A stretch of DNA of 6,262 bases from Clostridiales bacterium UBA2658. GTDB taxonomy: Bacteria; Bacillota; Clostridia; Oscillospirales; Oscillospiraceae. The stretch's first letter is position 1; every line of letters begins with the position of its first letter. This document shows, piece by piece, positions 1 through 6,035 of this stretch. Both the position numbers and the translations under genes were made by a program. The notes below the pieces were generated by a model. It was given only the letters and a program-made list of their open reading frames with translations, was not told where the DNA came from and did no database searches. Location: contig DEMY01000110.1 of the NCBI GenBank assembly GCA_002359425.1, forward strand, positions 9,164-15,425, written 5' to 3'.

Positions 1-603
1 CAGAAGGTTCGCGGAACCGACGCCGAGCATCGTTGCGATGAATGCCGTTGCGATCTTGCCGCCGAGGGAGTCCATGTCGCTGCCCGCCATACTGCCGAGG
101 ATGCTGACCATGCCCATGACGGTGCCCAAAACGCCGCAGGTCGGCGCCGCGCCGCCCATGCCCTCAAAGACCTTTGCCGCGTCTTCGTAATCGGCGAGCG
201 CCGCCTCGCTTTCCGCATAGAGGTTTTGCTTGAGCCGCTCGGGGCTAATACCGTCTGCTATGTACGCAAGACCCTTTTTGAGAATGGGGTTTTCATATTT
301 GCCAGCCTCCGTTTCAAGAGCCAGAAGGCCGTCTCGCCTCGCAACGACGGAGACGTCCATAATGATATCGACCAGCTCGGCAAAGTTTTGCTTTTTACCC
401 TGCATGACAAGCTTCATAGCTGCCGGGACTCTTTTCAGCCGGCTCATTGGGTTCGCCATCAGCATGATGCCGAAGGTGCCGCCAAAGACGATACTCATGG
501 AAGAAATTTTTACAAGTGCGGACAAAGCGCCCTCATCTTCGAGGTAGCCAAAAATAACGCCGCCGAAGCCGACAACGAGACCGAGCAGTAAAGTGATGTT
601 CAT
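1..603 (-). CDS. motA: Flagellar motor stator protein MotA (3' end beyond window)
   Basis: MotA forms with MotB the proton- (or sodium-) driven stator in the inner membrane that turns the flagellar rotor. The reverse complement reads 201 codons without a stop, starting MNITLLLGLVVGFGG and still open at the left edge. Visible parts: a first membrane helix at about residues 2-21, a second at 34-50, a cytoplasmic loop with the family signature ARRDGLLALE (residues 88-97, containing the conserved charged residues that face FliG), then helix 3 with the conserved Pro154 in GAAPTCGVLGTVMGMV, and the start of helix 4 at about 183-201. Family members are about 260-280 residues, so roughly a quarter is missing; the second conserved proline should lie just past the edge. 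The ATG start is fixed by an in-frame TAA just upstream. A G-rich Shine-Dalgarno stretch (GGGGG) ends 10 bases before it. MotB is the usual next gene, outside the window. The relatives ExbB and TolQ fit the loop signature less well. Confidence 0.93.
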   Translation of the reverse strand, partial: MNITLLLGLVVGFGGVIFGYLEDEGALSALVKISSMSIVFGGTFGIMLMANPMSRLKRVPAAMKLVMQGKKQNFAELVDIIMDVSVVARRDGLLALETEAGKYENPILKKGLAYIADGISPERLKQNLYAESEAALADYEDAAKVFEGMGGAAPTCGVLGTVMGMVSILGSMAGSDMDSLGGKIATAFIATMLGVGSANLL

Positions 604-632
604 TATTTAAAAACCCCCGTGCATATTGAAAC

Positions 633-649
633 ACGAGCGCAAAACTCGT
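633..649. repeat. Short inverted repeat at the motA transcript start
   Basis: ACGAG (633-637) and CTCGT (645-649) form a perfect 5-bp inverted repeat with a 7-base loop, placed exactly at the predicted start of the motA transcript. It could be a small 5' stem-loop or an operator half-site pair. It is short enough to be chance. Confidence 0.3.
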
Positions 650-655
650 ACATAT

Positions 656-685
656 ATTATATTCCTTGATAACGGCGATTTACAA
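656..685 (-). promoter_or_regulatory. Sigma-A-like promoter for motA
   Basis: Read on the minus strand there is a -35 element TTGTAA (680-685), an 18-base spacer and a perfect -10 TATAAT (656-661). The predicted transcript start is near 649, leaving an untranslated leader of about 46 bases before the motA ATG at 603. This is a housekeeping-type promoter and not the GCCGATAA-type -10 of flagellar sigma-28 genes, which suggests that motA here is not strictly sigma-28 dependent. Confidence 0.7.
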
Positions 686-743
686 CCGCATTTCTTATCT
701 TTTTTCCACTTGCGACAAGTTTTGCGGCTTTTTTATGCATTAC

Positions 744-778
744 AAAAAGGATATGGGGGCAAATTGCCTCCATATCCT
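744..778 (-). terminator. Rho-independent terminator of the Fe-S protein-hypA operon
   Basis: On the minus strand a 13-bp stem (arms 766-778 and 748-760, one G-U pair, 5-base loop) is followed by a run of Ts (plus-strand A-run 744-748). It begins 36 bases after the hypA stop codon, so it ends that operon and separates it from motA. On the plus strand the stem has no T-run, so it acts in one direction only. Confidence 0.85.
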
Positions 779-814
779 CTTATAATTGTGCAGTTTCGCA
801 GAAAAACGAGCGTT

Positions 815-1162
815 TTAGACAATCGAAATATTCACGATCTGGAACCGATATCCGCCCGTTAAGCGCAGCGCGGAGCTACCGCACTGCGAGCAGACATATT
901 CGGCCGCAAGCTCAGGATAGACCGTTTCTGCGCCGCACTGCCGGCACATGAAAACAGCGGGGTCGGACTCAATGACAATCTGCGCGCCTTCTGCGAGGGT
1001 GCCCTTCGACAGGACGTCGAAGAAAGATTGCACGTAGTTCGGCAGGATGCCGGACATAACGCCGATCTTCAGCGTGATTTTGGTCACCTTCGTGCCGCCA
1101 TGCTCCTGGCAGACCGCAACGGCCCGGTCGAGGACGTTTGTCATGATACCGAGTTCGTGCAC
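815..1162 (-). CDS. hypA: Hydrogenase maturation nickel metallochaperone HypA
   Basis: HypA delivers nickel, together with the GTPase HypB, to the active site of [NiFe] hydrogenases, and in some bacteria to urease; it acts in the cytosol. The 115-residue product has the family length. It starts M-H-E-L, where His2 is the nickel ligand. It carries the core SKGTLAEGAQIVIES (residues 52-66) and the structural zinc site C73-x2-C76 and C91-x2-C94, then the C-terminal strand GGYRFQIVNISI. The start codon is GTG (1160-1162); the next ATG, codon 7, would remove the essential His2, so GTG is chosen. Only 3 bases separate it from the stop of the upstream Fe-S gene, and there is no clear ribosome site at the right distance, which points to translational coupling. 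A terminator follows the gene. No hypB or hydrogenase gene is visible, so its client is unknown. Confidence 0.92.
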   Translation of the reverse strand: MHELGIMTNVLDRAVAVCQEHGGTKVTKITLKIGVMSGILPNYVQSFFDVLSKGTLAEGAQIVIESDPAVFMCRQCGAETVYPELAAEYVCSQCGSSALRLTGGYRFQIVNISIV

Positions 1163-1165
1163 GGC

Positions 1166-2143
1166 TTATGCGTTCTGCTGAGCCTTGAGGGCCTTGATAT
1201 CCAGCGGCGCAAGGACGGACGGATCGACGAGCTCAAGACGGATGGCGTCCTTCTTGCAGAAGGTGGTGCAGGCTTCGCAGCCGCGGCAGAGATCCTCGTT
1301 GACCTGAACGTGGTTTTCTGCGTCGCGGTAGATGGCGAGGAAGTTGCAGTGCTTTTCGCACATACCGCAGTCAACGCACTTTTCTCTGTCAATCTTGGCA
1401 ATAAGGCCGGAGCCGGCCATCATCGGAGCGGTGAGGTAGTTCTGGCTCAGCAGGGCGGTGCAGCAGCACGGGCAGCAGTTGCAGATGCTGTAGAGACGGC
1501 CAGCCATGGCGTCCTTGAAGAAGGCCGCGTGAACGTTGCCGCGCTCGTGGCACTCGTGGAGAATCTGAAGCGCCTCATCCTGAGAAACGAGACGGCCGTT
1601 GACATAGCGGTCGCGGTCCAGCGCCCACGAGACCCACGGCTCGCCGATGATCAGACAGACGTCGAGAGGCTGGCAGCCCTTGTCGCCGCGGAGGGAACGG
1701 CAGACGCAGTCAATGACGGCGATGCGGTCCGGGCAGTCGATGACGGCGTTTCTAGCAACCTCGTAGGGGACGATGGTCTTTGGCAGCTCACCGAGATTGA
1801 GATCCTCGGTCATCGTGAATATTTGCTCGGCGTCTTCGAGACGGAGAACCTTCGCGTGGTAGGTGTTCGTCATGATGGAGCCGACGTTGCGGTTGCACTC
1901 GTTGACGGCGCACTTGACAAGCTCGTCCACGACCTCGTTCTCAATGCCCTCCGGCTTCTTAAGATCGTCCGGCTCAGGCAGATAGTTGTTGAAGGACGAG
2001 CGCATATAATAGATATAAAGGGGAATGTAGCCCATATAGAGCTGGGCGTGCATCAGCTTTGCAAAGCCCTCGTCGGTACGCGGAAATGCCTTGCACAGGG
2101 CGCGTTGGGATTTTTTTCTAACTTCGGAATCGGGATTGTACAT
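1166..2143 (-). CDS. Cysteine-rich 4Fe-4S ferredoxin-domain protein, function unknown
   Basis: The 325-residue product is probably a cytosolic electron-transfer or sensory Fe-S protein; I do not recognise a specific enzyme. The C-terminus has two classical [4Fe-4S] motifs, C256-x2-C259-x2-C262-x3-C266 and C286-x2-C289-x2-C292-x3-C296, as in bacterial dicluster ferredoxins. Upstream lie further cysteines: CVC at 146-148, C157, C163 and a dense CNCCPCCC cluster at 221-228, which could hold another metal site. The protein has 23 cysteines in all. The N-terminal 130 residues (DEGFAKLMHAQLYMGYIP, a tyrosine-rich segment) lack cysteine motifs and may be helical. No signal peptide or clear membrane helix is seen. 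The ATG at 2143 is preferred over an in-frame TTG six codons earlier because a strong AAGGAG lies 7 bases before the ATG and inside the longer reading. It is first in an operon with hypA, suggesting a link to nickel-enzyme or hydrogenase metabolism (inference). Confidence 0.85.
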   Translation of the reverse strand: MYNPDSEVRKKSQRALCKAFPRTDEGFAKLMHAQLYMGYIPLYIYYMRSSFNNYLPEPDDLKKPEGIENEVVDELVKCAVNECNRNVGSIMTNTYHAKVLRLEDAEQIFTMTEDLNLGELPKTIVPYEVARNAVIDCPDRIAVIDCVCRSLRGDKGCQPLDVCLIIGEPWVSWALDRDRYVNGRLVSQDEALQILHECHERGNVHAAFFKDAMAGRLYSICNCCPCCCTALLSQNYLTAPMMAGSGLIAKIDREKCVDCGMCEKHCNFLAIYRDAENHVQVNEDLCRGCEACTTFCKKDAIRLELVDPSVLAPLDIKALKAQQNA

Positions 2144-2150
2144 AGTATGT

Positions 2151-2156
2151 CTCCTT
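2151..2156 (-). promoter_or_regulatory. Shine-Dalgarno site that fixes the Fe-S protein start
   Basis: AAGGAG on the minus strand ends 7 bases before the ATG at 2143-2141. The alternative TTG start at 2161 would place this site inside the coding region, so the ATG is the better choice. Confidence 0.85.
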
Positions 2157-2240
2157 ATCAAAATATGTGTTGTACAGGGGGCCGGCGGCGGGACGTTCGG
2201 GAAGACGTGTCCACTGCCGGATCAGTCGTTTGATGGGGAT

Positions 2241-2269
2241 ATTATAAAACATTTGCCCTTGAAAAGCAA
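2241..2269 (-). promoter_or_regulatory. Sigma-A-like promoter of the Fe-S protein-hypA operon
   Basis: Minus-strand -35 TTGCTT (2264-2269), a 17-base spacer and a perfect -10 TATAAT (2241-2246). The predicted start near 2234 gives a leader of about 90 bases before the ATG at 2143. The leader is GC-rich; I see no riboswitch I can name in it. Confidence 0.75.
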
Positions 2270-2440
2270 GTGCCAAAGGAGCTATGGGCTTATAACGCCA
2301 TGGATATGAAATCCTGTGATCGGAACGATATTGAAACGAAAGTGAGACGTTTTGTGTCAATCGTGTTTCTCAATCTGCCAGCACGGCACAGACGGGGCGC
2401 TGAAAAAAGCGGTGCGCCAAAATCAAGAAATTATAGAAGC

Positions 2441-2469
2441 AAGTTTGCATATGTTAATAGTGCAAACTT
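2441..2469. promoter_or_regulatory. Candidate operator: perfect 9-bp dyad
   Basis: AAGTTTGCA (2441-2449) and TGCAAACTT (2461-2469) form a perfect inverted repeat with an 11-base AT-rich centre. It lies about 85-110 bases upstream of the predicted start of the beta-oxidation transcript and over 200 bases from the start of the minus-strand operon. The symmetry suits a dimeric regulator; a fatty-acid-responsive TetR- or GntR-type protein is a plausible binder, but none is encoded in the window. No long T-run follows, so it is not a convincing terminator. Confidence 0.5.
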
Positions 2470-2515
2470 TGGTGGCGTAATCTTATAAATATTTAACAAA
2501 AGAACATCTGACATC

Positions 2516-2545
2516 TTGCATTGGCACGGCACTTGCTTGTATAAT
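2516..2545 (+). promoter_or_regulatory. Sigma-A-like promoter of the beta-oxidation operon
   Basis: -35 TTGCAT (2516-2521), an 18-base spacer and a perfect -10 TATAAT (2540-2545). The predicted start is near 2552, giving a leader of about 60 bases to the ATG at 2613. Confidence 0.72.
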
Positions 2546-2555
2546 ACATTAGTGA

Positions 2556-2577
2556 GTTCTCTGCGACGATGGAGAAC
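2556..2577 (+). repeat. 5' leader stem-loop of the beta-oxidation transcript
   Basis: GTTCTC (2556-2561) and GAGAAC (2572-2577) pair perfectly around a 10-base loop, only a few bases after the predicted transcript start. Such 5'-terminal hairpins often stabilise mRNA. It leaves the AAAGGA ribosome site at 2599-2604 free. Confidence 0.4.
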
Positions 2578-2612
2578 CTGGATCCTAATTTCAACATGAA
2601 AGGACAAGGATT

Positions 2613-3422
2613 ATGGAATACACAAAGATCAAGTACGCAGTATCCGAAAGAGTCGCAACTATCTCCATGGACAGCCCCAAGAACATGAACGCGTTCGACG
2701 GCATTATGCTCGACGAACTGGAGGATGCTATCCACAAGGCTGACGCCGACGAGAGCGTTAAGGCAATCCTCATCAATTCCACCACCGATAAGGCTTTCTC
2801 CGCAGGTGGCGACGTTGCTGCTATGTATGACGGCATGAAGAACAACGCCAGAGAAGCTTTCACCGAAGCCTTTGGTTCCGAGATCGCTAAGATGGCAAAT
2901 GTCACCAAGGCTATCCTCAAGAGCCCGAAGCCCGTTGTTGGTGCTGTTCAGGGCGCATGCGCTGGTGCCGGTATCGGCGTTGCTCTCGCCTGCGATTACA
3001 CGATGGCCACGCAGGCTACCGTCTTCATGACCGCTTTCTCCAAGCTCGGTCTGGTTCCGGATGCCGGCGGCATCTACCTCCTCACCCGCGCTGTCGGCCT
3101 TAAGAAGGCTGCTGAGCTCGCCATGGACGGCGGCCAGATGGTCTTTGCAGACGACGCTAAGGCTCTTGGCATGATTAACGAAGTTATCGAAGACGACGAC
3201 GCATTTGCCGACGCAGCACTCAAGCGCGCCAAGAAGTTCACCTACGGCCCCGCCGCTTCCTACAATTACATCAAGCAGCTCGTTTGGGAGTCCGAATTCA
3301 AAAACGGCTTTGAAGCCTATGTCGCCAAGGAAGTCGAGGCTCAGAAGGCCTGCGGCGCTACGGACGACTTCTTCGAGGGCGTTTCCGCATTCTGCGAAAA
3401 GAGAAGAGCAAGCTTCAAATAA
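2613..3422 (+). CDS. Crotonase-fold protein, probable enoyl-CoA isomerase
   Basis: This 269-residue soluble protein has the enoyl-CoA hydratase/isomerase (crotonase) fold and the usual family length. The CoA and oxyanion-hole segments are present: AFSAGGDVAAM (61-71) and VVGAVQGACAGAG (108-120). By hand alignment to rat mitochondrial crotonase the two catalytic glutamates, 144 and 164, are replaced by Gly122 and Phe142, so simple hydratase activity is unlikely. The segment AFSKLGLVPDAGG (141-153) instead resembles PaaG-type isomerases, whose catalytic aspartate would be Asp150. A double-bond isomerase role (delta3 to delta2 enoyl-CoA, needed for unsaturated acids) is the best inference. Other crotonase reactions remain possible. 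The ATG follows AAAGGA (2599-2604) by 8 bases. It is the first gene after the operon promoter, upstream of the FadN-like fusion and thiolase. Confidence 0.85.
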   Translation: MEYTKIKYAVSERVATISMDSPKNMNAFDGIMLDELEDAIHKADADESVKAILINSTTDKAFSAGGDVAAMYDGMKNNAREAFTEAFGSEIAKMANVTKAILKSPKPVVGAVQGACAGAGIGVALACDYTMATQATVFMTAFSKLGLVPDAGGIYLLTRAVGLKKAAELAMDGGQMVFADDAKALGMINEVIEDDDAFADAALKRAKKFTYGPAASYNYIKQLVWESEFKNGFEAYVAKEVEAQKACGATDDFFEGVSAFCEKRRASFK

Positions 3423-3481
3423 TCGCTCCGAACCGGCGGCCTTACCGCGCGATTCGAAAACCGCCCAGGTTACTGACAATC

Positions 3482-3524
3482 ACCGCCCGCCCCGATGCCG
3501 GACAAACAGGCATCGGGCGGCGGT
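3482..3524 (+). repeat. GC-rich stem-loop downstream of the crotonase gene
   Basis: The arms at 3482-3499 and 3509-3524 pair over about 16 bp with two bulged Cs around a 9-base loop. The stem is almost entirely G and C and begins about 60 bases after the crotonase stop. The bases that follow (TCCCGGATC) are not a T-run, so it does not look like a standard terminator. It may protect the 3' end of a processed crotonase mRNA or weaken read-through into the next gene. Confidence 0.65.
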
Positions 3525-3568
3525 TCCCGGATCTAAGAAGCTGTCAGCTATGGGTGTGCGGATTTTTA

Positions 3569-3600
3569 GGTTGATTTAAAAGTCCAGCTTTTAAATAACC
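3569..3600 (+). repeat. AT-rich stem-loop between crotonase and fusion genes
   Basis: GGTT plus ATTTAAAAG (3569-3572 and 3574-3582) pairs with CTTTTAAAT plus AACC (3588-3600), with G3573 bulged and a 5-base loop (3583-3587), giving 13 bp. The right arm can also pair with AGAAGCTG at 3536-3543 (partner 3585-3592), so two mutually exclusive structures are possible. The nearly palindromic arms could equally be a protein-binding site. Confidence 0.55.
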
Positions 3601-3618
3601 GGTGTAATCAGTTAATCC

Positions 3619-3636
3619 GTCCGGGTAAAACCGGAC
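3619..3636 (+). repeat. Small GC stem-loop before the fusion-gene ribosome site
   Basis: GTCCGG (3619-3624) and CCGGAC (3631-3636) form a perfect 6-bp stem with a GTAAAA loop. It ends 18 bases before the AGGAG ribosome site at 3655-3659, close enough to influence ribosome access but not covering it. Confidence 0.5.
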
Positions 3637-3671
3637 AGAGTTTAAAAAAGCTAAAGGAGAGAAGCTACCTC

Positions 3672-6023
3672 ATGTATAAGAACATCAACAAGGCCGTCGT
3701 CTTTGGCGCCGGCGTCATGGGTGCCTCCATCGCAGGTCTCGTCGCCTCTGTCGGCGTCGAAGTAGTCCTGCTGGACATCGTTCCCCCTCAGGGGCTTAAC
3801 GACGAAGAAAAGGCACAGGGCCTGACAGAGGATTCCTATGAATTCCGTAACCGTTTCGCACTTGCCGGTCTTGACAGAATCAAGAAACCCCGCAACAACA
3901 TGACCCTTTCCAAGGGTGCTGTTCACAACGTCCGTGTCGGCAACACCACCGACAACCTGGACGAGATCGATGACGCTGACTGGGTCGTTGAGGCTGTTTC
4001 CGAGCGTATCGACATCAAGCAGAACGTTCTTAAGCAGATCGCTCCCCACCGCAAGGCGGACGCTATCGTTTCCTCCAACACCTCCGGTGTTAACTGCACC
4101 AACATCGTCGCCCCCATGGATGACGAGTTCAAGAAGTACTTCATGGGTACCCACTTCTTCAATCCTCCCCGCTGGATGGCTCTGTTCGAGATGATCCCCA
4201 CCAAGTGGACCGAGAAGGCTCCCTATGAGCGTATGCAGCATTTTGCAGAGCACGGTCTCGGCAAGATCGTCTGCCACGCAAAGGACACCCCGAACTTCGT
4301 CGGCAACCGTATCGGCGTTTTCGCAGCAGTCACCGCTCTGCGTCTGTCCGAGAAGTACGATTACGATATTCCCACTATTGATAAGCTGACCGGCCCCATC
4401 ATGGGACACACCAATGCCGCTACCTGCAAGACCTGCGATATGGTCGGTATCGACATCCTTAACGCCGTTGCCGGCAACGTTCTGGCAGTTTCCACCGATC
4501 CTCGCGAGAAGGTCGAGTATGATACTCCTCAGTTCGTTAAGGACATGGTCGCCGACGGCAACCTGGGTGATAAGGTAAAGCACGGTTTCTACAAGAAGGA
4601 CAAGGATGCCGACGGCAAGAGAATCACGCTCTGCTACGACTGGAAGAAGAAGGAATATATCCAGAAGAAGGCTGACGAACTTCCCGCTATGGACGCTGCC
4701 AAGGAGCATGCTGGAGCTGACAATAAGTACCAATTCATGTGCTTCGGCGACACCAAGGAACAGCAGTTTACATACGAATTCAACAAGACCCTTATGCTCT
4801 ATGCCGCACGTCTCGTTCCCGAGATCGCTGACGACTTCAGAGAGATCGATAAGGCTCTGAACTCTGGCTTCAACTGGCCGTACGGCGTATTCCAGATGTG
4901 GGATGAGCTAGGCGTTCGCAAGACCTGCGACGCATGGGCGGCTGACGGCGAAGAGATCCCGAAGTGGGTTCTCGACATGCTGGCTTCCGGCAAGGAAACC
5001 TTCTATGTCAAGGGCGCTGAGACTAGCCCCTACCTCAAGCTCACCGGCTCCACCGAAGTCATGGGCAACGATGACGCTTCTCTCCGCGACATGGGCGACA
5101 GCGTTCTCTGCTGCGAGTTCCACTGCACCGCTAACGCCATCGGCGAAGGCGTAGGCGAGATGATTCTCGCCGGTGTTGACAAGCTGAGGGGCGACGACTG
5201 GGTAGGCATGGTCGTTGGCAACGAGGGCAAGAACTTCTGCGCTGGCGCTGACCTCTTCACCATCTACAGCCTGGCTGTTGACAAAGAGTGGGATAAGCTT
5301 GATGCGCTTATCCGCAAGCTCCAGGACGGCACCAAGGCTCTCAAGCTTTCTCCTCGTCCCACCGTTTCCGCTCCCTTTGGTCAGACCCTCGGCGGCGGCT
5401 GCGAAGTTGCTATGCACTGCCAGGCTTCCGTTCCTACAACCGACGTATTCATGGGTCTGGTTGAGTTCGGCGTGGGCCTCGTTCCTGCCGGCGGCGGTTG
5501 CTCTGAGTTGCTGCGCCGCATCATGGATCGCTGCTGGGATACCGAGAAGACCTCTCGCTACAATGCTGTTAAGGCGCTGTGGGGCTCAATCGCTCAGGCT
5601 AAGGTCAACATGAGTGCTGACTTCGCTATTGAGAACGGCTACCTCGACAAGGGCACCTACATTGAGCGTTGCAAGGCAAAGCAGCTCCAGTCCGCTAAGG
5701 AGCAGGTCCTGTACATGGCCGCACACGATTATCGTTACGGCGCAGATCCCACCATCAAGGTTGTCGGCGACTACGGCTACGGCGCGATCGCATATGACAT
5801 CCTTATGGCTAAGAACGGCAACTTCATGAGCGATCACGATGTCAAGATCGCAACCAAGGTTGCTCACATTGTCACCGGCGGCGATCTGCCCTACGGTGCG
5901 GAAGTTCCGCTCCAGCAGATCCGTGACCTCGAGCGCGAAGCATTCCTGTCCCTCGCTGGCGAAGAGAAGACTCAGGAACGTATCATGGGCATGCTGACCA
6001 ACGGCAAAGCTGTCCGTAACTAA
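3672..6023 (+). CDS. fadN: FadN-type 3-hydroxyacyl-CoA dehydrogenase / enoyl-CoA hydratase fusion
   Basis: This 783-residue cytosolic enzyme should hydrate trans-2-enoyl-CoA and oxidise the resulting 3-hydroxyacyl-CoA with NAD, the two middle steps of beta-oxidation. Residues 1-300 are the dehydrogenase: Rossmann motif GAGVMG (12-17), Asp35 at the end of strand 2 favouring NAD over NADP, the SSNTSG segment (134-139), catalytic His161 and Glu173 in THFFNPPRWMALFEMIP, and Asn212 in DTPNFVGNR. A helical C-terminal dehydrogenase region follows to about 460. Residues about 475-620 are a crotonase domain: NFCAGADL (521-528), GGGCE with Glu578, and Glu598, matching both hydratase glutamates. Domain order and length match Bacillus FadN (about 790 residues) and are the reverse of FadB. 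AGGAG (3655-3659) lies 12 bases before the ATG, slightly far. The thiolase start follows the stop by 12 bases. Codon choice is strongly biased (AAG, AAC, GGC), suggesting high expression. Confidence 0.9.
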   Translation: MYKNINKAVVFGAGVMGASIAGLVASVGVEVVLLDIVPPQGLNDEEKAQGLTEDSYEFRNRFALAGLDRIKKPRNNMTLSKGAVHNVRVGNTTDNLDEIDDADWVVEAVSERIDIKQNVLKQIAPHRKADAIVSSNTSGVNCTNIVAPMDDEFKKYFMGTHFFNPPRWMALFEMIPTKWTEKAPYERMQHFAEHGLGKIVCHAKDTPNFVGNRIGVFAAVTALRLSEKYDYDIPTIDKLTGPIMGHTNAATCKTCDMVGIDILNAVAGNVLAVSTDPREKVEYDTPQFVKDMVADGNLGDKVKHGFYKKDKDADGKRITLCYDWKKKEYIQKKADELPAMDAAKEHAGADNKYQFMCFGDTKEQQFTYEFNKTLMLYAARLVPEIADDFREIDKALNSGFNWPYGVFQMWDELGVRKTCDAWAADGEEIPKWVLDMLASGKETFYVKGAETSPYLKLTGSTEVMGNDDASLRDMGDSVLCCEFHCTANAIGEGVGEMILAGVDKLRGDDWVGMVVGNEGKNFCAGADLFTIYSLAVDKEWDKLDALIRKLQDGTKALKLSPRPTVSAPFGQTLGGGCEVAMHCQASVPTTDVFMGLVEFGVGLVPAGGGCSELLRRIMDRCWDTEKTSRYNAVKALWGSIAQAKVNMSADFAIENGYLDKGTYIERCKAKQLQSAKEQVLYMAAHDYRYGADPTIKVVGDYGYGAIAYDILMAKNGNFMSDHDVKIATKVAHIVTGGDLPYGAEVPLQQIRDLEREAFLSLAGEEKTQERIMGMLTNGKAVRN

Positions 6024-6035
6024 GGGGGAATAAAC

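Larger units (their letters stand above)
2144..2612. other. Divergent intergenic control region
   Basis: This stretch of about 470 bases lies between two divergently transcribed operons. It holds the minus-strand promoter (2241-2269), a 9-bp dyad (2441-2469), the plus-strand promoter (2516-2545) and a leader stem-loop (2556-2577). An 11-base word, GGCACTTGCTT, occurs on the minus strand at 2264-2274 and on the plus strand at 2528-2538. Short reading frames in it (for example 2270-2488) have no ribosome site and no recognisable product, so I call no gene here. Confidence 0.7.

Noticed and set aside
709..733. Plus-strand stem ACTTG/CAAGT followed by Ts, as a terminator
   Set aside because: The stem is only 5 bp with a 3-base loop and there is no plus-strand gene for it to end.
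2144..2161. N-terminal extension of the Fe-S protein by six codons from a TTG
   Set aside because: The extension consists of the ribosome-binding site region itself; the ATG at 2143 has ideal spacing to AAGGAG.
1028..2233. 401-codon open reading frame on the plus strand
   Set aside because: It lies antisense over hypA and the Fe-S protein, has low-complexity valine/alanine-rich composition and no ribosome site; both opposite-strand genes have clear family motifs.
2355..2360. Perfect -35 box TTGACA on the minus strand
   Set aside because: No acceptable -10 hexamer is found 16-19 bases downstream, so it is probably a chance match.
2493..3479. 328-codon minus-strand reading frame over the crotonase gene
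   Set aside because: It is antisense to a well-supported enzyme gene, without a ribosome site or recognisable motif.
3571..3597. Possible internal promoter (TTGATT and TAAATA) before the fusion gene
   Set aside because: The spacer is only 15 bases and the -10 is weak; the same bases are better explained as part of the AT-rich stem-loop, though a weak promoter cannot be excluded.
3651..4733. 360-codon open reading frame on the minus strand opposite the fusion gene
   Set aside because: It is a by-product of the strong codon bias of the fusion gene; its valine/glycine-rich product matches no family I know.
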